Shown here: positions 52,782-64,000 of the stretch, in pieces
Layout of the letters: the number at the start of each line of letters is the position of its first letter
How positions within the stretch are numbered: the first letter of the stretch is position 1
Assembly (NCBI GenBank): GCA_030522415.1
Contig: CM060121.1
Coordinates: forward strand, 20,320,642 to 20,384,641
DNA length: 64,000 bases
Source: Channallabes apus
Lineage: Eukaryota > Chordata > Actinopteri > Siluriformes > Clariidae
Direction of reading: 5' to 3'
Made by a program: the position numbers and the translations under genes
The notes under the pieces: model-generated
Database searches by the model: none
What the model was told of the DNA's origin: nothing
The model's input: only the letters and a program-made list of their open reading frames with translations

Positions 52782-55700
52782 GGGAAAAAAATCATTTGAC
52801 GGTAAGTTTTGTGTATTTACCTTGCTGTCTAGTTTACTCACTTGACAGCTTAATTCCTGTTTGCCGTTCAAAAGTACTCAATTTTCGGCTCGCATTTAAC
52901 ATCGGAGGGTGTTTTTACACTGTCGCCACGTCATTATAATACACTCTACAGGCATGAGAATTCAATATGTTGTAGTCTGGAAGTTCCTGCCACTCACGGT
53001 GAAAGAATTTTGGCGATGCGACCTACGGTATTCTGTTGGGAAGCATTTGTTTGAGACCTTAGTTCCTGTTTCCCGTTGTCTGTGTCTGACCCAGAGCAGT
53101 GTGCGTGCCCCACATGGAAAGAACCTATATGAGGATATATGCGCATATATGAAACCTATATGCCGTATATATGCGCATATAACCGCACCTATATGGGGCC
53201 AGGGGTAGCTCAGTGGTTAAGGCATTGGACTAAGGTTCAAACCCCACAACCACCAAGTTGCCACTGTTGGGCCCTTGAGCAAGGCCCTTAACCCTCAACT
53301 GCTCAGATGTATAATGAGATAAAAATGTAAGTCGCTCTGGATAAGAGCGTCTGCCAAATGCCTAAATGTAAATGTAAATATGAGGATATATGCGCATATA
53401 TGAAACCTATATGCAGTATATATGCACATATATGATAATATATATGCTGCATATATGCGTATATATGCTGCATATATGCGTATATATGCCACATGTAGGC
53501 AACATTGAGGTGCATATATGTGCATATACAGGCCATATAGGTCTCCTGTATTGCTTCTTTATATCCACATATAAGCCCTACTGTATATGTACATACAAGA
53601 TATGTCCCCTATGGCAGGATCTGGTCATTTTAGCTCATATCTCACTTTGGCAACTGTCATACTGTACATGATGCCTAGCTCATATTTTCTATTATCAAGG
53701 CAATAACTAAGAACTAACAAAAAAAATGCAAAAAACTAATCCTAATTGGCCACATACAGTATATGAACATATATGCACATATATGAAACCTCAGTCTCCG
53801 TGAAAATCTTTTTGAAACACGTCACTAAAATTAACTGAAATGAGAAATATATCTATATAAAGCTTAAAGTGTCTACTTTTAAATGATGCAAGTCACATTG
53901 AAAACAAATATTCTCAGTTTATGTAATCCGTATGAAACCAAGGAGAGGCACAGAATTTCTGTCACAGTTATATGCTAATGACCCGAGGCAGGACACGCCC
54001 ACACGCCAATCACACGGAAATCAGTCCGGGTAATTTACATACTAGACCACGCCCCCGGACACCAGCATGAAAAAACGAACACAGAGAGACAGGCTTGAAA
54101 ATACTCCGATTCAGTGAGTTTTCTGCACGTTTTGGAAGATGGCACGCGCTTACACATCCGAGGAAACTCTTCAGAATGTTCTGGAAAGTTTACATTTACC
54201 TCAGAAGAAGACTGTGTGACTCCGACGACGAACAGGAGCATTTTGAACAGAGAATAGACCCATGCTACACTGGGTAAGTTATTAAGTCTTATATAACTCT
54301 TATTCTGATAATATTAAACTAATATTAGTAAATATTTTCCTCACTACAGCTAGCTCTTGTCAGCTTGTGTGACACATTGGCTTTCAATGCCATTTATATA
54401 GTTTAGGTAAATCATGCTAACATGCTGCCTCATGTAGCACAAACATGATATTTCCCGGTGGCTAAGCTAATGCCTTATGGAGTTTACAGATGTTTATATT
54501 CACCTTGTTTTGGATAGCTTTAGATTATGGTTGCTAATGTGTATTTGGCTCCATTTTGGTTAGCTTATAACACTGCTATCAGTAATGTTATTTAGCACAA
54601 ACAAGCAAGGTGCAGGTGGCTAAAATACTGCCTTATGTAGCTAAGTGATGCTTATGAATATTTCTTTGGTGTAAATGTATATAATCCCTTTTGTTTAGCG
54701 TGTATTTACAAATACCTGATAAGATGTAATTGTTTAGAATGTGTTCAATATGTGTGTAATGTCCAGTGGATGGTGTTTTTTAAAACTCAAATTGAATTAT
54801 GGCAGCAGTGTGTAGTATTATCTATCACCATCATTGATGCTGTCATGTGACCTACAGAAGAGAGGTGTATATTTTTCATGTTGAGGTGTGGATACATTTT
54901 TGGTCATCTCTGTACTGTATATATTGTGCGTCCATATTAATTGCACATCCATTTACTCTGAACAGTATAGGTTAACATTTTTTTTTTATTTGTTTTTAGG
55001 AATGTGTCTGCATCACCCTTGCCTTCACCAGCCCCTCACATCAGGACACGCAAGCTCCGTTCAGATGGACCTCTTGTATTTGTGAAGTGGATGGACACAC
55101 GAGAAGTATCTACCTGTTCTACCATCCATTCTGCTTTACAGTAGACGCGGTGAAGATGAGGGTGAAATTACAAGGTACATGGACTACAAAGACATTTCCA
55201 TGTCCTGTGACTGCGTACAACCAGCACATGGGGAGTTGATCACTCTGATCAGCTATTACAATACTATACTACACAGCACAAAACAATGAAGCCGTACAGA
55301 AATATTTCTCTACACTGCTTGGACATTGCTCCCACCAATGCTTACCCTGCATGTATGTTTTGTACAGTTTTTTTTTTATCTTGCACTGTTTTACTCTGAA
55401 TGTCCGTCTTTTTTCAGTTTTTATTTTGTACTGTTGCAGTTTTACCCTGCATGTAAACAAATGTCCAGATTATCATTAATCTGCATTTATACATAAAATC
55501 CTATTAACTATTGGGAAGCTAAACATAAGAATCAGTATGAAACATGAAAAGTTTCTAAAAGTTGCCAATAAATTAATATTGTGATGTGAAATAATTTTTC
55601 AAATTGAAGTTATAAAGGGCTCTGGGGTGTTTTGCCAGGCAGAAGTGTGGAGAGCAGCCCGCCTTGCCACCTCTGCTACTGCCATGGTACGGCATCTGCT

Positions 55701-58700
55701 GCTGGGCACCTTCGACTTGGAGACTTGACCAAATTAAAAAGGTAGCCATTATTGGTGAGTAAATGCATAATGCGTTGAGAAGGGAAAACAAAATATTTAA
55801 GACTTTATAAGTTCACCACTTTAACCATAACCTACTTGTATCAATGTTTATTAGCCATCAATGGAGACTGCATAAGGTAGGGCACCCATTATTGTTACTG
55901 TATCTGCTTGGTACCTATAATACTAATTCATCACTTGCTCACTTCTTAATCCTACCTTTCCTCTTCTAAAGCCACATTATATTGCGCTGTAAGGTGTGTA
56001 GTCCTCTATTTTGTAGAACATATAGTGTTGCAAATAACCTCGTGGCACTAATTGTTGTTGTCTGAAGTTTTAATAAATAATCATAATGCTGTCAAAAATA
56101 ATGTCATAAATAGATTTTCTTTATCAATTAACTTCTATTAATTAAATAAAAATTTTAATGTACATTTTTAAACTTTAATGGAATGGCTGTGTGAAAGATG
56201 CTGAAGCTGACGTGCCAATGGTCTTTTATATTAATGTTGTTCGGAAGCCTATGTAATGATGTAGTTTCGACATCTATCGACTGAACAGCGTTTTTTCGAC
56301 TTGTTTTCATGTTATTGTTGTTCAGCAATAGCATGGACGTGATGTTTTGGCAAAAGAAGGGTGGGATGGTGGTTGATGGTGACTGAAAGCGGTGACTGAG
56401 TAGATTGGACGTCACAGCAGCTGGTGAAAAGGCAGAGCTACTTTATGCAAGCTGTGTGCATTCTACTGTGGATTGACTGTTTTGAAACTTATATGGTAGT
56501 TACATAGCCCCTAGACCTCAGTTACCATGAAAAAAGCCATGAAATTTCAGTTTTGACCATATGGGATCTTAAACAAGGACGTCATCTTTTTTTAATTATT
56601 GTTTGTTCGGGGAGGAATTATAGACCACAATGTCAGCATGATCTTGCGTTGTTTCCTTATCACTTCTTGTGTGCGTTTGGCTGTAGCTTGCACACCAGAC
56701 AGAGTTGTTGGCGATTCATCCTATTGTAAAGTCATGCAGTGTGTAATCTCCTGTCGCCAATTCATTGTGCAGTGTGAACACAGCAGCAACTAAATGCTAC
56801 CACAGATAGTACAGTGTGAAAACACTGGTGATCCGATGACTTTGAAAATCATGCAGTGTGAGTTTGAGGAGAAGGTAAAAAGCAATGCAAAACAAATAAT
56901 GTACAGTTTATGTTGTCATTACAGTACTTTGCTCTCAAACTAAATGCAATGTAATAATAGGCGTTATTTAATAATAACATTAACAGTGCAGCATGCATCT
57001 AACTCTGGGTAAAAAGCTTATAATAAAATCACCAAAATAAGTCTTCACGTTAAGAATAAATATGCAAACAGTACGGTATCTGAGCGTACGGATTGGAAAT
57101 TTGTGCATACAGTTTGTTAATCCGTGGCCACGATTTGTTAAACTGAGGGAACAGTTTAAGTATTTGTGAGTGCGGGGGACAAATTGCAAAACCGTCGCCA
57201 CGGATTGATTTTTTTATTTTATTTTTTTTTGGTGGTCCTACAGGTTTTTTTTTTTTTTTTTTTTTTTTGCACATAACAGACTACATTGTTACATTAAGTA
57301 TATTTGTTTTCATAGCATTGAATATGTACATTGTAGGACAACATTTGCAGATTGTGAAATAACACATACAGGTCCTTCTCAAAAAATTAGCATATTGTGA
57401 TAAAGTTCATTATTTTCTGTAATGTACTGATAAACATTAGACTTTCATATATTTTAGATTCATTACACACAACTGAAGTAGTTCAAGCCTTTCATTGTTT
57501 TAATATTGATGATTGTGGCATACAGCTCATGAAAACCCAAAATCCCTATCTCAAAAAATTAGCATATCATGAAAAGGTTCTCTAAATGAGCTATTAACCT
57601 AATCATCTGAATCAACTAATTATCTATAAACACCTACAAAAGATTCCTGAGGCTTTTAAAAACTCCCAGCCTGGTTCATTACTCAAAACCGCAATCATGG
57701 GTAAGACTGCCGACCTGACTGCTGTCCAGAAGGCCATCATTGACACCCTCAAGCAAGAGGGTAAGACACAGACATTTCTGAACGAATAGGCTGTTCCCAG
57801 AGTGCTGTATCAAGGCACCTCAGTGGGAAGTCTGTGGGAAGGAAAAAGTGTGGCAGAAAACGCTGCACAATGAGAAGAGGTGACCGGGCCCTGAGGAAGA
57901 TTGTGGAGAAGGACCGATTCCAGACCTTGGGGGACCTGCGGAAGCAGTGGACTGAGTCTGGAGTAGAAACATCCAGAGCCACCGTGTACAGGCGTGTGCA
58001 GGAAATGGGCTACAGGTTGCAAATTTTGCTTGTCATTCGGAAATCAAGGTGCCAGAGTCTGGAGGAAGACTGGGGAGAGGGAAATGCCAAAATGCCTGAA
58101 GTCCAGTGTCAAGTACCCACAGTCAGTGATGGTCTGGGGTGCCATGTCAGCTGCTGGTGTTGGTCCACTGTGTTTTATTAAGGGCAGGCTCAATGCAGCT
58201 AGCTATCAGGAGATTTTGGAGCACTTCATGCTTCCATCTGCTGAAAAGCTTTATGGAGATGAAGATTTCATTTTTCAGCACGACCTGGCACCTGCTCACA
58301 GTGCCAAAACCACTGGTAAATGGTTTACTGACCATGGTATTACTGTGCTCAATTGGCCTGCCAACTCTCCTGACCTGAACCCCATAGAGAATCTGTGGGA
58401 TATTGTGAAGAGAAAGTTGAGAGACACAAGAATCTGTAAAAGGTTTCCTGACCAAGTATTGAGTGCAGAACTGAACATAATTATTTGAAGGTTGACTTTT
58501 TTTTGTATTAAAAACACTTCTTTTATTGGTCGGATGAAATATGCAAATTTTTTGAGATAGGGATTTTGGGTTTTCATGAGCTGTATGCCACAATCATCAA
58601 CATTAAAACAATAAAAGGCTTGAACTACTTCAGTTGTGTGTAATGAATCTAAAATATATGAAAGTCTAATGTTTATCAGTACATTACAGAAAATAATGAA

Positions 58701-61700
58701 CTTTATCACAATATGCAAATTTTTTGAGAAGGACCTGTATATTAAAAAAAATCTAATGTGTGCATTTTGTATCTATGGAAGATTGTAGGACATTTCAAAA
58801 CATATGTTGCATATCTGTACATTTGTAAAAGTCACATTTCCAGAAATTTAGGACCCACCTTCTGTCATTCATAAACAACTACCACTCCAAGTTTTTAGAG
58901 CATTGTATAGTTCTAACCTTTTGTTTGTTTTTCATTCTTTAGATGCACTACTACAACAACAGCTGAAAGCTGAAGAAAAGGAGGCCACAGAGTTTCTTTG
59001 CTTCAACAGTTCAGAAATGGCTTCGTTATGCCCCAGAACGGCTGGGGGGAATTGCTCGTGGTGGAAAACCATAAGTTCAGCTTTATGTCTTATTATCTGT
59101 TTTGCTGAGTAAATACATTTCAACTTACGAATAATGTTTCAGTCATCTGTTGTGTTTCTGACTTGGTTGTTTCTATTTGCATTTGACTGAATTTTGCTGA
59201 GGCAGGCTGCCATTTTTATATTATGGTTTTCCAGTCTCTTCTCTTGGCAGTTAGATTCTGTTTTATGAATTCAGAATTAACAATCTCTTCTAATAGTTCT
59301 CTTCTAAAAAGTCATATTGTCATCCAGTTTATAATAATTTGTATGTAAGTTGTAGTGTGTTTTATTATATAGTTGTTTTATTGTAATTGTGATGTTACTT
59401 CCTGTTTAAATGGGTATGGAGCATAAATAAATAAATATGTTTACATGTAAACTGAAGGATGTTGAGTTACTGACTTTTTGTTTAAAAAAAAAAAAAAAAA
59501 AAAGCTTTTCAGCCCTACATGGTCTCTGATTTAAAGAAATAAATCAAAACGGACATGATTTACTGTCATAGAATCTTGCTGTTCATAAAGCAAGACTAAA
59601 CTATAATTGTTTCAATGTTGATTCAATGTTGATTCAATGTAAAATAAGTGATTGAATTTACGTTGAACAAACATTGATTTTATGCCCATCTTGATCTATT
59701 TTTCATCATTGAAATAACATTATTTCAAGGTGCAAACCTGATGAAAAATCAACGTTTAACATTGAAATTTCAACATTGATTCAATGACAAGTTGGTTGAT
59801 GCTTTAATGTTGATTCAACGATGATTCAATGTTGTTCTGCTATCTGGGTCTGCACCTGGATCAAATCTCCAACACATGAATTTGGTAAACTTGACTTAAC
59901 TTTTGCACTTTAGTTTCATGCATTAACACAAATGACACAGTGTGATATTGTCAGAAAACAAGGCACTTTCTTGAAAATGTAAATTTCTTTAAAACATATT
60001 AATAAAAAAAACATAAGTGACTAAATTCTTACTGAATAACATCCAAGGCACAGACACACACTCACAATTCCTGCTTCATCTTCAGCTTTCCTCTTTCTTG
60101 TAGGGCTGTCATCACTTAGAAGAATGGTGTCATCAGATTCATTGCTTGAAATCTCAATGTACTGGAGGAACATGGGTCAATTCTGTTGACCAAGAAAAAA
60201 AAAAAAAAAAAAAAAAAAACCTACAATTAGTCTTTGTCAAATTAACTCAACTAACAACTGTCAAACCCTGGTACCGCTAACAAACTTAAGTATTATTATT
60301 ATTATTTTTTTTTTTTTTTTTTTTTACAAAATTAAATACCCGTTTGCGATTGCAACGTTATAAAAAAACATGTTTACACATGGCTGTAAATGTGTGCGTG
60401 GGTGTGACCTTAGACCCAGACGCGGTGGTCAAAAGTTGTATATTAAGTCACACTTAACAAGCGGATTGCATGCGCCTGTCAAGAAGGATCGACAATAATC
60501 GAGTAAAATGTACTTTTGCTTAATTAAACAGCAATGTAAAATATATAAGAGAAACAAAGATTAATTGGTTTTCTTTTTAGAAAAAGATAAAAAATTTTAA
60601 ATGCAAACAGCATTTTATCATTATTCATGTCATTATTCACAATACAAGGAATAGCTTATACTGTACCTCTAATCTCACCTATGTAGTTTGGCGCGGTGAT
60701 AGGCTCCGTGAGCCGCCGTGACATGTTTAAACATGCATTTAAGGCAGCTTAAAACATGTTGAATTTTTCGCGTGGAAAGATGGAAACGTAATCGCAGCGC
60801 CAAAACTCGCGGTGAATTATGATGCATGGTACTTCCGGCCACCGCGCGAAACCGCGGTATTTTAAAAAGAAAAAAAGTATTTCAAATGACTTTAAGGATC
60901 AAAAAACTAAGGCATTGAAATAAATAATTATATAAAAACACTAAGGTGTGCAACTAAACTTTCAGAACTAAAAGTTTCTAAATCTACAGCTCAGGCATAA
61001 CATATTCGCCTTTACTGACAATTACTGTCGTTTCCTCTTCCTGGTTTCTTCATCTCTCGGTTCGCTGATAATTTTATCGCTCCCTTCCATTTTGTAGCCG
61101 CACCAGAACGCTCCATCAAATCAATACACATATAACCGTTTGCGTCTCTTTCCGCTTTGTGGGTGACGCAAGCGCTTCTTCTTCGTTGGTGTTTACTGGC
61201 GGCTTGCATGAAGCGCACTTTGTCAAAAGCGCACTCTTTCAAAAGCGCGCGATCAACAAATAATTCCGCAAAAGCATAACGCAAGCTTTTGAAATTAATT
61301 AAACAAAGCTTCGAGGCAGATAATTTTTTGTAATCGAATTACTCTATTTACTCGAGGAATCGTTTCAGCCCCAATTCAATGCATCTCGAGCTATTTAATT
61401 TCCTGTCAAGTTATGCTATTCTCATTAGCCGTTGTGCATTAGCCAATCAAGTGGCTTTGGTTCAGCGCTCACGCAAAAGACACTAGATGCGCGTGCTTAA
61501 TAAACAAATGATGGAAAAGCAGTGCAGCTTAACCTTTATACAAAGTATTATTACAAAATAAACTTAACGTTTGACTTCCCAATCACTGTCAACATGCAAA
61601 TACATTTTAAATAAGCCTTAAGGCATGCTATTTTGATGCTCCCCGGACATTTGCAAAGCACAAACAACTTTTTTTTTTAAAGTTTGCTCAACTATGTACA

Positions 61701-62053
61701 CTTTGACGATATACATTACCATTTGAAGAATCTGGCAATAGTATCTGGAAAACCCCCAAATTCGGTTGCTTCAGAACGTCCTCAAAGACGTCCTCGTCTA
61801 TTTCAGTGCCAGATTCATCGTAAAGCCTAGCCTCGGGCCTACTAGAGACACTGATGCCGAACTTCACGAAGGCTGTAAACGAACCGAAATAAGATTCAAT
61901 TGAGTGTCAAACGCCACCGACATTGTCAGCTTAATACTTATATATAAAATTACGAATGCAATTACCTTCATCCAGAAAATCGGAAAGTTTCAAATCGCTG
62001 TGAGAAACTTTCACATACTTCTGTTCACTTCTGAATTTAACTTTGAGAAGCAT
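50380..62053 (-). CDS. Second EnSpm gene, multi-exon, unknown function
   Basis: I reconstruct coding exons on the minus strand: 62053-61966 (starts MLLKVKFRSEQKYVKV), 61872-61720 (GISVSSRPEARLYDESGTE), about 60182-60066 (SSNESDDTILLSDDSP), 52319-52189, 51895-51802, 51724-51386, 51229-51052, 50950-50823 and 50679-50380. Each junction has GT and AG. The last six exons join in perfect phase, which is strong evidence of a real gene. The join into the 60-kb exon is not resolved in phase. Recognisable segments are YAQGIIALFPYLRDPY, FPRYLDIKGL, FGEKIAAKFLERWPTTF, GRKRPGKMSASQAE and QPYLLAVGTKKS. These match a protein type I know only as 'uncharacterised' in fish. The N-terminal part looks like a ubiquitin/PB1-type fold. 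It may be an accessory protein of the transposon or a captured host gene. Confidence 0.65.
52711..52778. repeat. (TA)n microsatellite
   Basis: About 34 AT/TA units. Confidence 0.95.
53120..53560. repeat. Palindromic ATATGCGCATATATG array, split by a SINE
   Basis: Self-complementary units of the type CATATATGCGCATATATG alternate with AAACCTATATGC. The array continues on both sides of the SINE at 53203-53380 and a remnant occurs at 53758-53790. Open frames here (MHIYAPQ.., YIRIYAAYIRIYAAYI) are products of the repeat. Confidence 0.8.
53203..53380 (+). repeat. tRNA-derived SINE
   Basis: It starts with a tRNA-like head: GGGGTAGCTCAGTGGTTAAG (A-box TAGCTCAGTGG) and GGTTCAAACCCC (B-box). The body is GCCACTGTTGGGCCCTTGAG and AAGGCCCTTAACCCTC. 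The tail AAGTCGCTCTGGATAAGAGC-GTCTGCCAAATG is common to many fish SINEs. An AAATGT repeat tail ends the copy. Confidence 0.85.
54140..55340 (+). pseudogene. piggyBac-like transposase fossil
   Basis: A degenerate N-terminus (MARAYTSEETLQNVLES, then an acidic SDDEQEHFEQ in another frame) precedes GTAAGTT at 54273. After an intron-like gap, 55070-55340 reads WMDTREVSTCSTIH, then QGTWTTKTFPCPVTAYNQHMG, then after a frameshift VDHSDQLLQYYTTQHKT and LHCLDIAPTNAY. The W-D-R-V-STIH, YN-HMGGVD-SDQ and LDIA-NAY motifs are typical of piggyBac/PGBD transposases. The catalytic middle is mostly missing. Non-functional. Confidence 0.65.
57369..58737 (+). mobile_element. Tc1-like transposon (innermost level of the nest)
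   Basis: Ends CAGGTCCTTCTCAAAAAATT and its reverse complement, with TA on both sides and inverted repeats about 200 bp long (ACATTAGACTTTCATATATT and GAACTACTTCAGTTGTGTGT on the other arm). The length of 1369 bp is close to full size. Both arms are well preserved, indicating a relatively recent insertion. Confidence 0.9.
57697..58488 (+). pseudogene. Tc1 transposase, frameshifted
   Basis: Begins MGKTADLTAVQKAIIDTLK, then shifts frame. GRKRCTMRRGDRALRKIVEK and TLGDLRKQWTESGVETSRATV follow (57850-57980). In a third frame come QSVMVWGAMSAAGVGPLCFI (58120), FQHDLAPAHSAKTTGKWF (58275) and [20 protein letters not shown] (58350). The catalytic core is readable but separated by frameshifts, and the segment holding the first Asp is damaged. 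Not functional. Confidence 0.85.
58942..59085 (+). pseudogene. Transposase C-terminal fossil of unknown family
   Basis: Across one frameshift this reads DALLQQQLKAEEKEA and then FFASTVQKWLRYAPERLGGIARGGKP, ending at a stop. The QKWLRYAPERxGG ending is one I have seen in fish transposon-derived proteins, but I cannot name the family. It follows TTTCATTCTTTAG, a good splice acceptor. Confidence 0.35.
60990..61373 (-). repeat. hAT-like fragment in an EnSpm-gene intron
   Basis: On the minus strand it starts GGGGCTGAAACGATTCCTCG then AGTAATTCGATTACAAAAAA, a familiar fish hAT terminus. A 90-residue open frame (61284-61012) follows, without known domains. The other end is not evident, so the copy may be truncated. 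Confidence 0.5.
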
Positions 62054-62744
62054 CTTCACTCCTAACAAAGTATTTAGTGAGTACTTAAAATATATTTTTT
62101 AACTTAAGTATAGAAAGAGAAAGACCTCACCTTGCAGCTGGCATGTGGATAAAATGGCGTTTTCGTCTTCACGATGGTTAAAAGGGGAGGGGCAAAGAAT
62201 TTGGCGGGGATTTTGCACTTCAAGTGTAAAAATGTAATTACACCACGTAGCACCCCTGCAACTACACTACAAAAGAACATTTATTAACACTGTTGGTATT
62301 AATTTAACTCCTTTAGAATGAATAACATTTAACACTGCATTTTTTACACTGCTCATTTTACTGTGTACAGATGTTTAAAACTACTTAAAAAAGTAGAAAT
62401 ACACAAAAAATCTACTCAATTACAGTAACGCGAGTAAATGTAATTCGTTACTTTCCACCTCTGAGTATCAGTACTATGTATTTCTATGTCTATTTCATGA
62501 AGAAGACTGCTGACTTGACAAATGTCCAGAAGATGATTATAAACTCTGTCCAAAAGGAGAGTAAACCAGAGAAGGTGCTGAATTGAAGCATATTCATGAT
62601 GACATGGAAATGAAAATTGTAACAGGAAAAGGTACACAAGCAACAGGGATCACCACAAGCACAGCTAATTCACGGCGTTGGGAGAGCTTCACAAGGAGTC
62701 AAGTGAAGCTGTAGTTAGTGCATCAAGAGCCACAATGCATAAAC

Positions 62745-63000
62745 ATACAGTGGAACCTCGGATTACGAGCATAATTCGTTCCGGAAGCGGGCTCGTATTC
62801 CAAAACACTCGTAAACCAAATAAAATTTTCCCATAGGAAATAATGGAAACCCAAATTATTCGTTCTACAGCCCAAAAAAATAAATACTTAAAAATAATTA
62901 ACACAAAATATACAGTAAAAATAAAACAAATTAACGTGCACTTTACCTTTAAAAAAACGTAAAAATAAATCCCGACAGATAAGTGTTTCCGTTTGTGCAC
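62745..63000 (+). repeat. Truncated Tc1-like terminus
   Basis: TACAGTGGAACCTCGGATTACG then ATAATTCGTTCCGGAAGCGG is the end of a common fish Tc1/mariner family. No partner end follows before the next hAT element. Confidence 0.5.
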
Positions 63001-63008
63001 GCAGGCGC

Positions 63009-63355
63009 TAGTGATGGGTCGTTCATGAACGATTCGTTCTTTTTGAATGAATCTTTAACATGACTCAGATGAACGAGTCGTCTAGTGATTCATTTTCTAT
63101 TGGGCGCGCATGCGCATAGTATTGCAAATTGGTGAGCTGCTCATTCTGTTTATTATGTCCTTAGTTACACTGTAATATTTTCATACCTTGAACAATAGCT
63201 AAAATTTGTGTATGTAGACGTATTTTTATTGAAAACGCAACATTTTTATTTATTTCTGATCAAAAGAATGAAATGAACGAAATGACTCAAAAACCATTCG
63301 TTCATTTTGATGAACGAGATTCAAAGAACCGAGTCACTCGAACTTCCCATGACTA
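63009..63355. mobile_element. Short non-autonomous hAT element (347 bp)
   Basis: Left end TAGTGATGGGTCGTTCATGA and right end AACTTCCCATGACTA are inverted repeats. A perfect 8-bp duplication GCAGGCGC lies at 63001-63008 and 63356-63363. Internal GAACGA/TCGTTC motifs repeat in both orientations. Confidence 0.85.
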
Positions 63356-63384
63356 GCAGGCGCTGTGTGTTAGAGACCTGTGCG

Positions 63385-63525
63385 AGACAGATTTTTCAGA
63401 CCCGCCCGCTCCCGCAAGATTCTGTCCCGCTCCCGCCCGCTCCCGCAAAAATATATATTATTTTCTCCCGCTCCCGTCTGCAGTATTCAAGTTTTGTCCC
63501 GCTCCCGCCCGCAAAATCCCGCAGG
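63385..63525. repeat. CCCGC-rich repeat
   Basis: Repeated CCCGCTCCCGC and CCCGCCCGCTCCCGC phrases with intervening AT-rich sequence. Possibly part of another transposon; no gene seen. Confidence 0.5.
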
Positions 63526-63981
63526 TAAACATACAGTATAAGTAGTTTTATTTTTACTGCTTCTTCGCGCTATTCTGTTACTGTATTTGTTTTAATTGCT
63601 TCCCTTTTGAGTATATACAGTATATATAAAATAAATAAAAATAAATATGTTTCGTTTTATTTGAGTTTGATTAAATGAAATTATGAACATGGACACGAAC
63701 AAGGAGCTTTTCAGAACATAGAAATACTGTAGGTTAATAATTTAGCAATGAAACAAAATAATAATAAACGTTGATTTCTCAAGTGGTCAAACAGAAAAGC
63801 ATTTGGCCTAATACTGCTTCAGAACGTTAGGCTTTTTTGCCTTCAGCAATGTCCAAACATTGAACATAAGTTATCCTTATTTCTCAATAAATAAAAATAT
63901 GTTCCGACCTTGCGTCTGTAAATTGTTTTTATTTTAATTTAGTCGTTCTTGTTGCTTTTGTGCAATAGATAAATAATATAC

Positions 63982-64000
63982 AAACCGGATTCCAAAAAAG
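63982..64000 (+). mobile_element. Start of a Tc1-like element cut by the window edge
   Basis: ACAAACCGGATTCCAAAAAAG is the terminus of a very common fish Tc1-like family, related to the relic at 37640-38935. The rest lies outside the window. Confidence 0.6.

Larger units (their letters stand above)
52397..59848. mobile_element. Nested transposon block with piggyBac-like fossil
   Basis: CCCAGATAGCA at the left (52398-52408) and TGCTATCTGGG at the right (59838-59848) are inverted ends. Both are followed inward by many TTGATTCAATGTTGA-type repeats (left to about 52555, right from about 59607). I could not find an exact target duplication, and TTAA, expected for piggyBac, is absent at the ends, so the ends and the transposase inside may belong to different insertions. 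The block lies in an intron of the second EnSpm gene. Confidence 0.5.
47512..62365 (-). mobile_element. EnSpm/CACTA transposon, 14,854 bp
   Basis: Ends CACAGTAAAATAAGCAGTGT (left) and, reverse-complemented, CACAGTAAAATGAGCAGTGT (right) form a 20-bp inverted repeat with one mismatch. Both are flanked by TA. Sub-terminal ACACT/AGTGT motifs repeat many times near both ends (AACACTCC, TAACACTG), as in CACTA elements. It carries a transposase gene (47981-50373, minus) and a second multi-exon gene (50380-62053, minus). A nested block of other transposons (52397-59848) sits in a long intron of the second gene. Confidence 0.85.
46236..62463. mobile_element. Outer hAT element, split by an EnSpm element
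   Basis: Left end CAGAGGTGGAAAGAGTAATA (46236), right end TTACTTTCCACCTCTG (to 62463). A perfect 8-bp duplication AGTATCAG lies at 46228-46235 and 62464-62471. Left arm 46236-47511 and right arm 62366-62463 resemble the ends of the short copy at 34864-35517 (for example ACTTAAGTAAAAGTAAAAT and CTACTCAATTACAGTAACG). The outer insertion is therefore recoverable although 14.9 kb were later inserted into it. Confidence 0.85.

Noticed and set aside
52609..52871. Frames of IY repeats
   Set aside because: Translation of a TA microsatellite.
53120..53560. Regular repeats resembling a CRISPR array
   Set aside because: Eukaryotic palindromic satellite without unique spacers of constant length.

Overview
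The window is teleost (ray-finned fish) nuclear DNA. The support is the repeat content: Tc1/mariner, hAT, EnSpm/CACTA and piggyBac-like transposons, tRNA-derived SINEs, long CA/TA microsatellites, and AT-rich intergenic DNA. I cannot name the species. I recognise no complete host gene; one short stretch (40399-40749, minus) could be a host exon.

The centrepiece is a very large, young endogenous retrovirus on the minus strand, 13352-30280 (16,929 bp), bounded by a 4-bp target duplication CTGG. Its two LTRs are each 2096 bp and I noticed only one base difference between them. In viral order it holds: 5' LTR, a tRNA-Trp primer-binding site, a ~1 kb leader with a repeat array, two small leader cistrons (110 and 117 aa), gag (908 aa), pol read through a UGA stop in the same frame, env (643 aa, gamma-type CXXC/CX6CC), a 235-aa 3' accessory gene with its own splice acceptor, a polypurine tract and the 3' LTR. 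All main frames are open. Protease, RT, RNase H, integrase and the GPY module point to a class I (gamma/epsilon-like) virus.

The most unusual element is inside each LTR. U3 carries a complete gene on the opposite strand: its own TATA box, a Kozak ATG in a 4-nt coding exon, an 86-nt intron, a 169-aa product and an ATTAAA signal. It is divergent from the viral promoter and shares with it an enhancer of three NF-kB-type sites and a 21-bp tandem repeat. The product has an acidic N-terminus, a KRRRLDF motif like cyclin-docking/nuclear-localisation sequences, three TQT-type dynein-light-chain-like motifs and a terminal RRLDM. A solo LTR would still carry the whole gene.

The rest is transposon landscape. 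1-8750: fossils of a Gypsy-like integrase, Tc1 and hAT elements. 8751-11743: a hAT element with perfect 8-bp duplications, split by a Tc1 copy. 30743-32231: a Tc1 copy split by another repeat. 33362-33683, 34864-35517 and 63009-63355: short hAT elements. 37.6-39.5 kb: Tc1-like relics. 39.7-42.7 kb: a local duplication with SINEs. 46236-62463: a four-level nest, with a hAT element (8-bp duplication AGTATCAG) split by a 14.9-kb EnSpm/CACTA element, which holds a piggyBac-like fossil block, which holds a Tc1 copy. The EnSpm element carries its transposase gene and a second multi-exon gene whose last six exons join in perfect phase.
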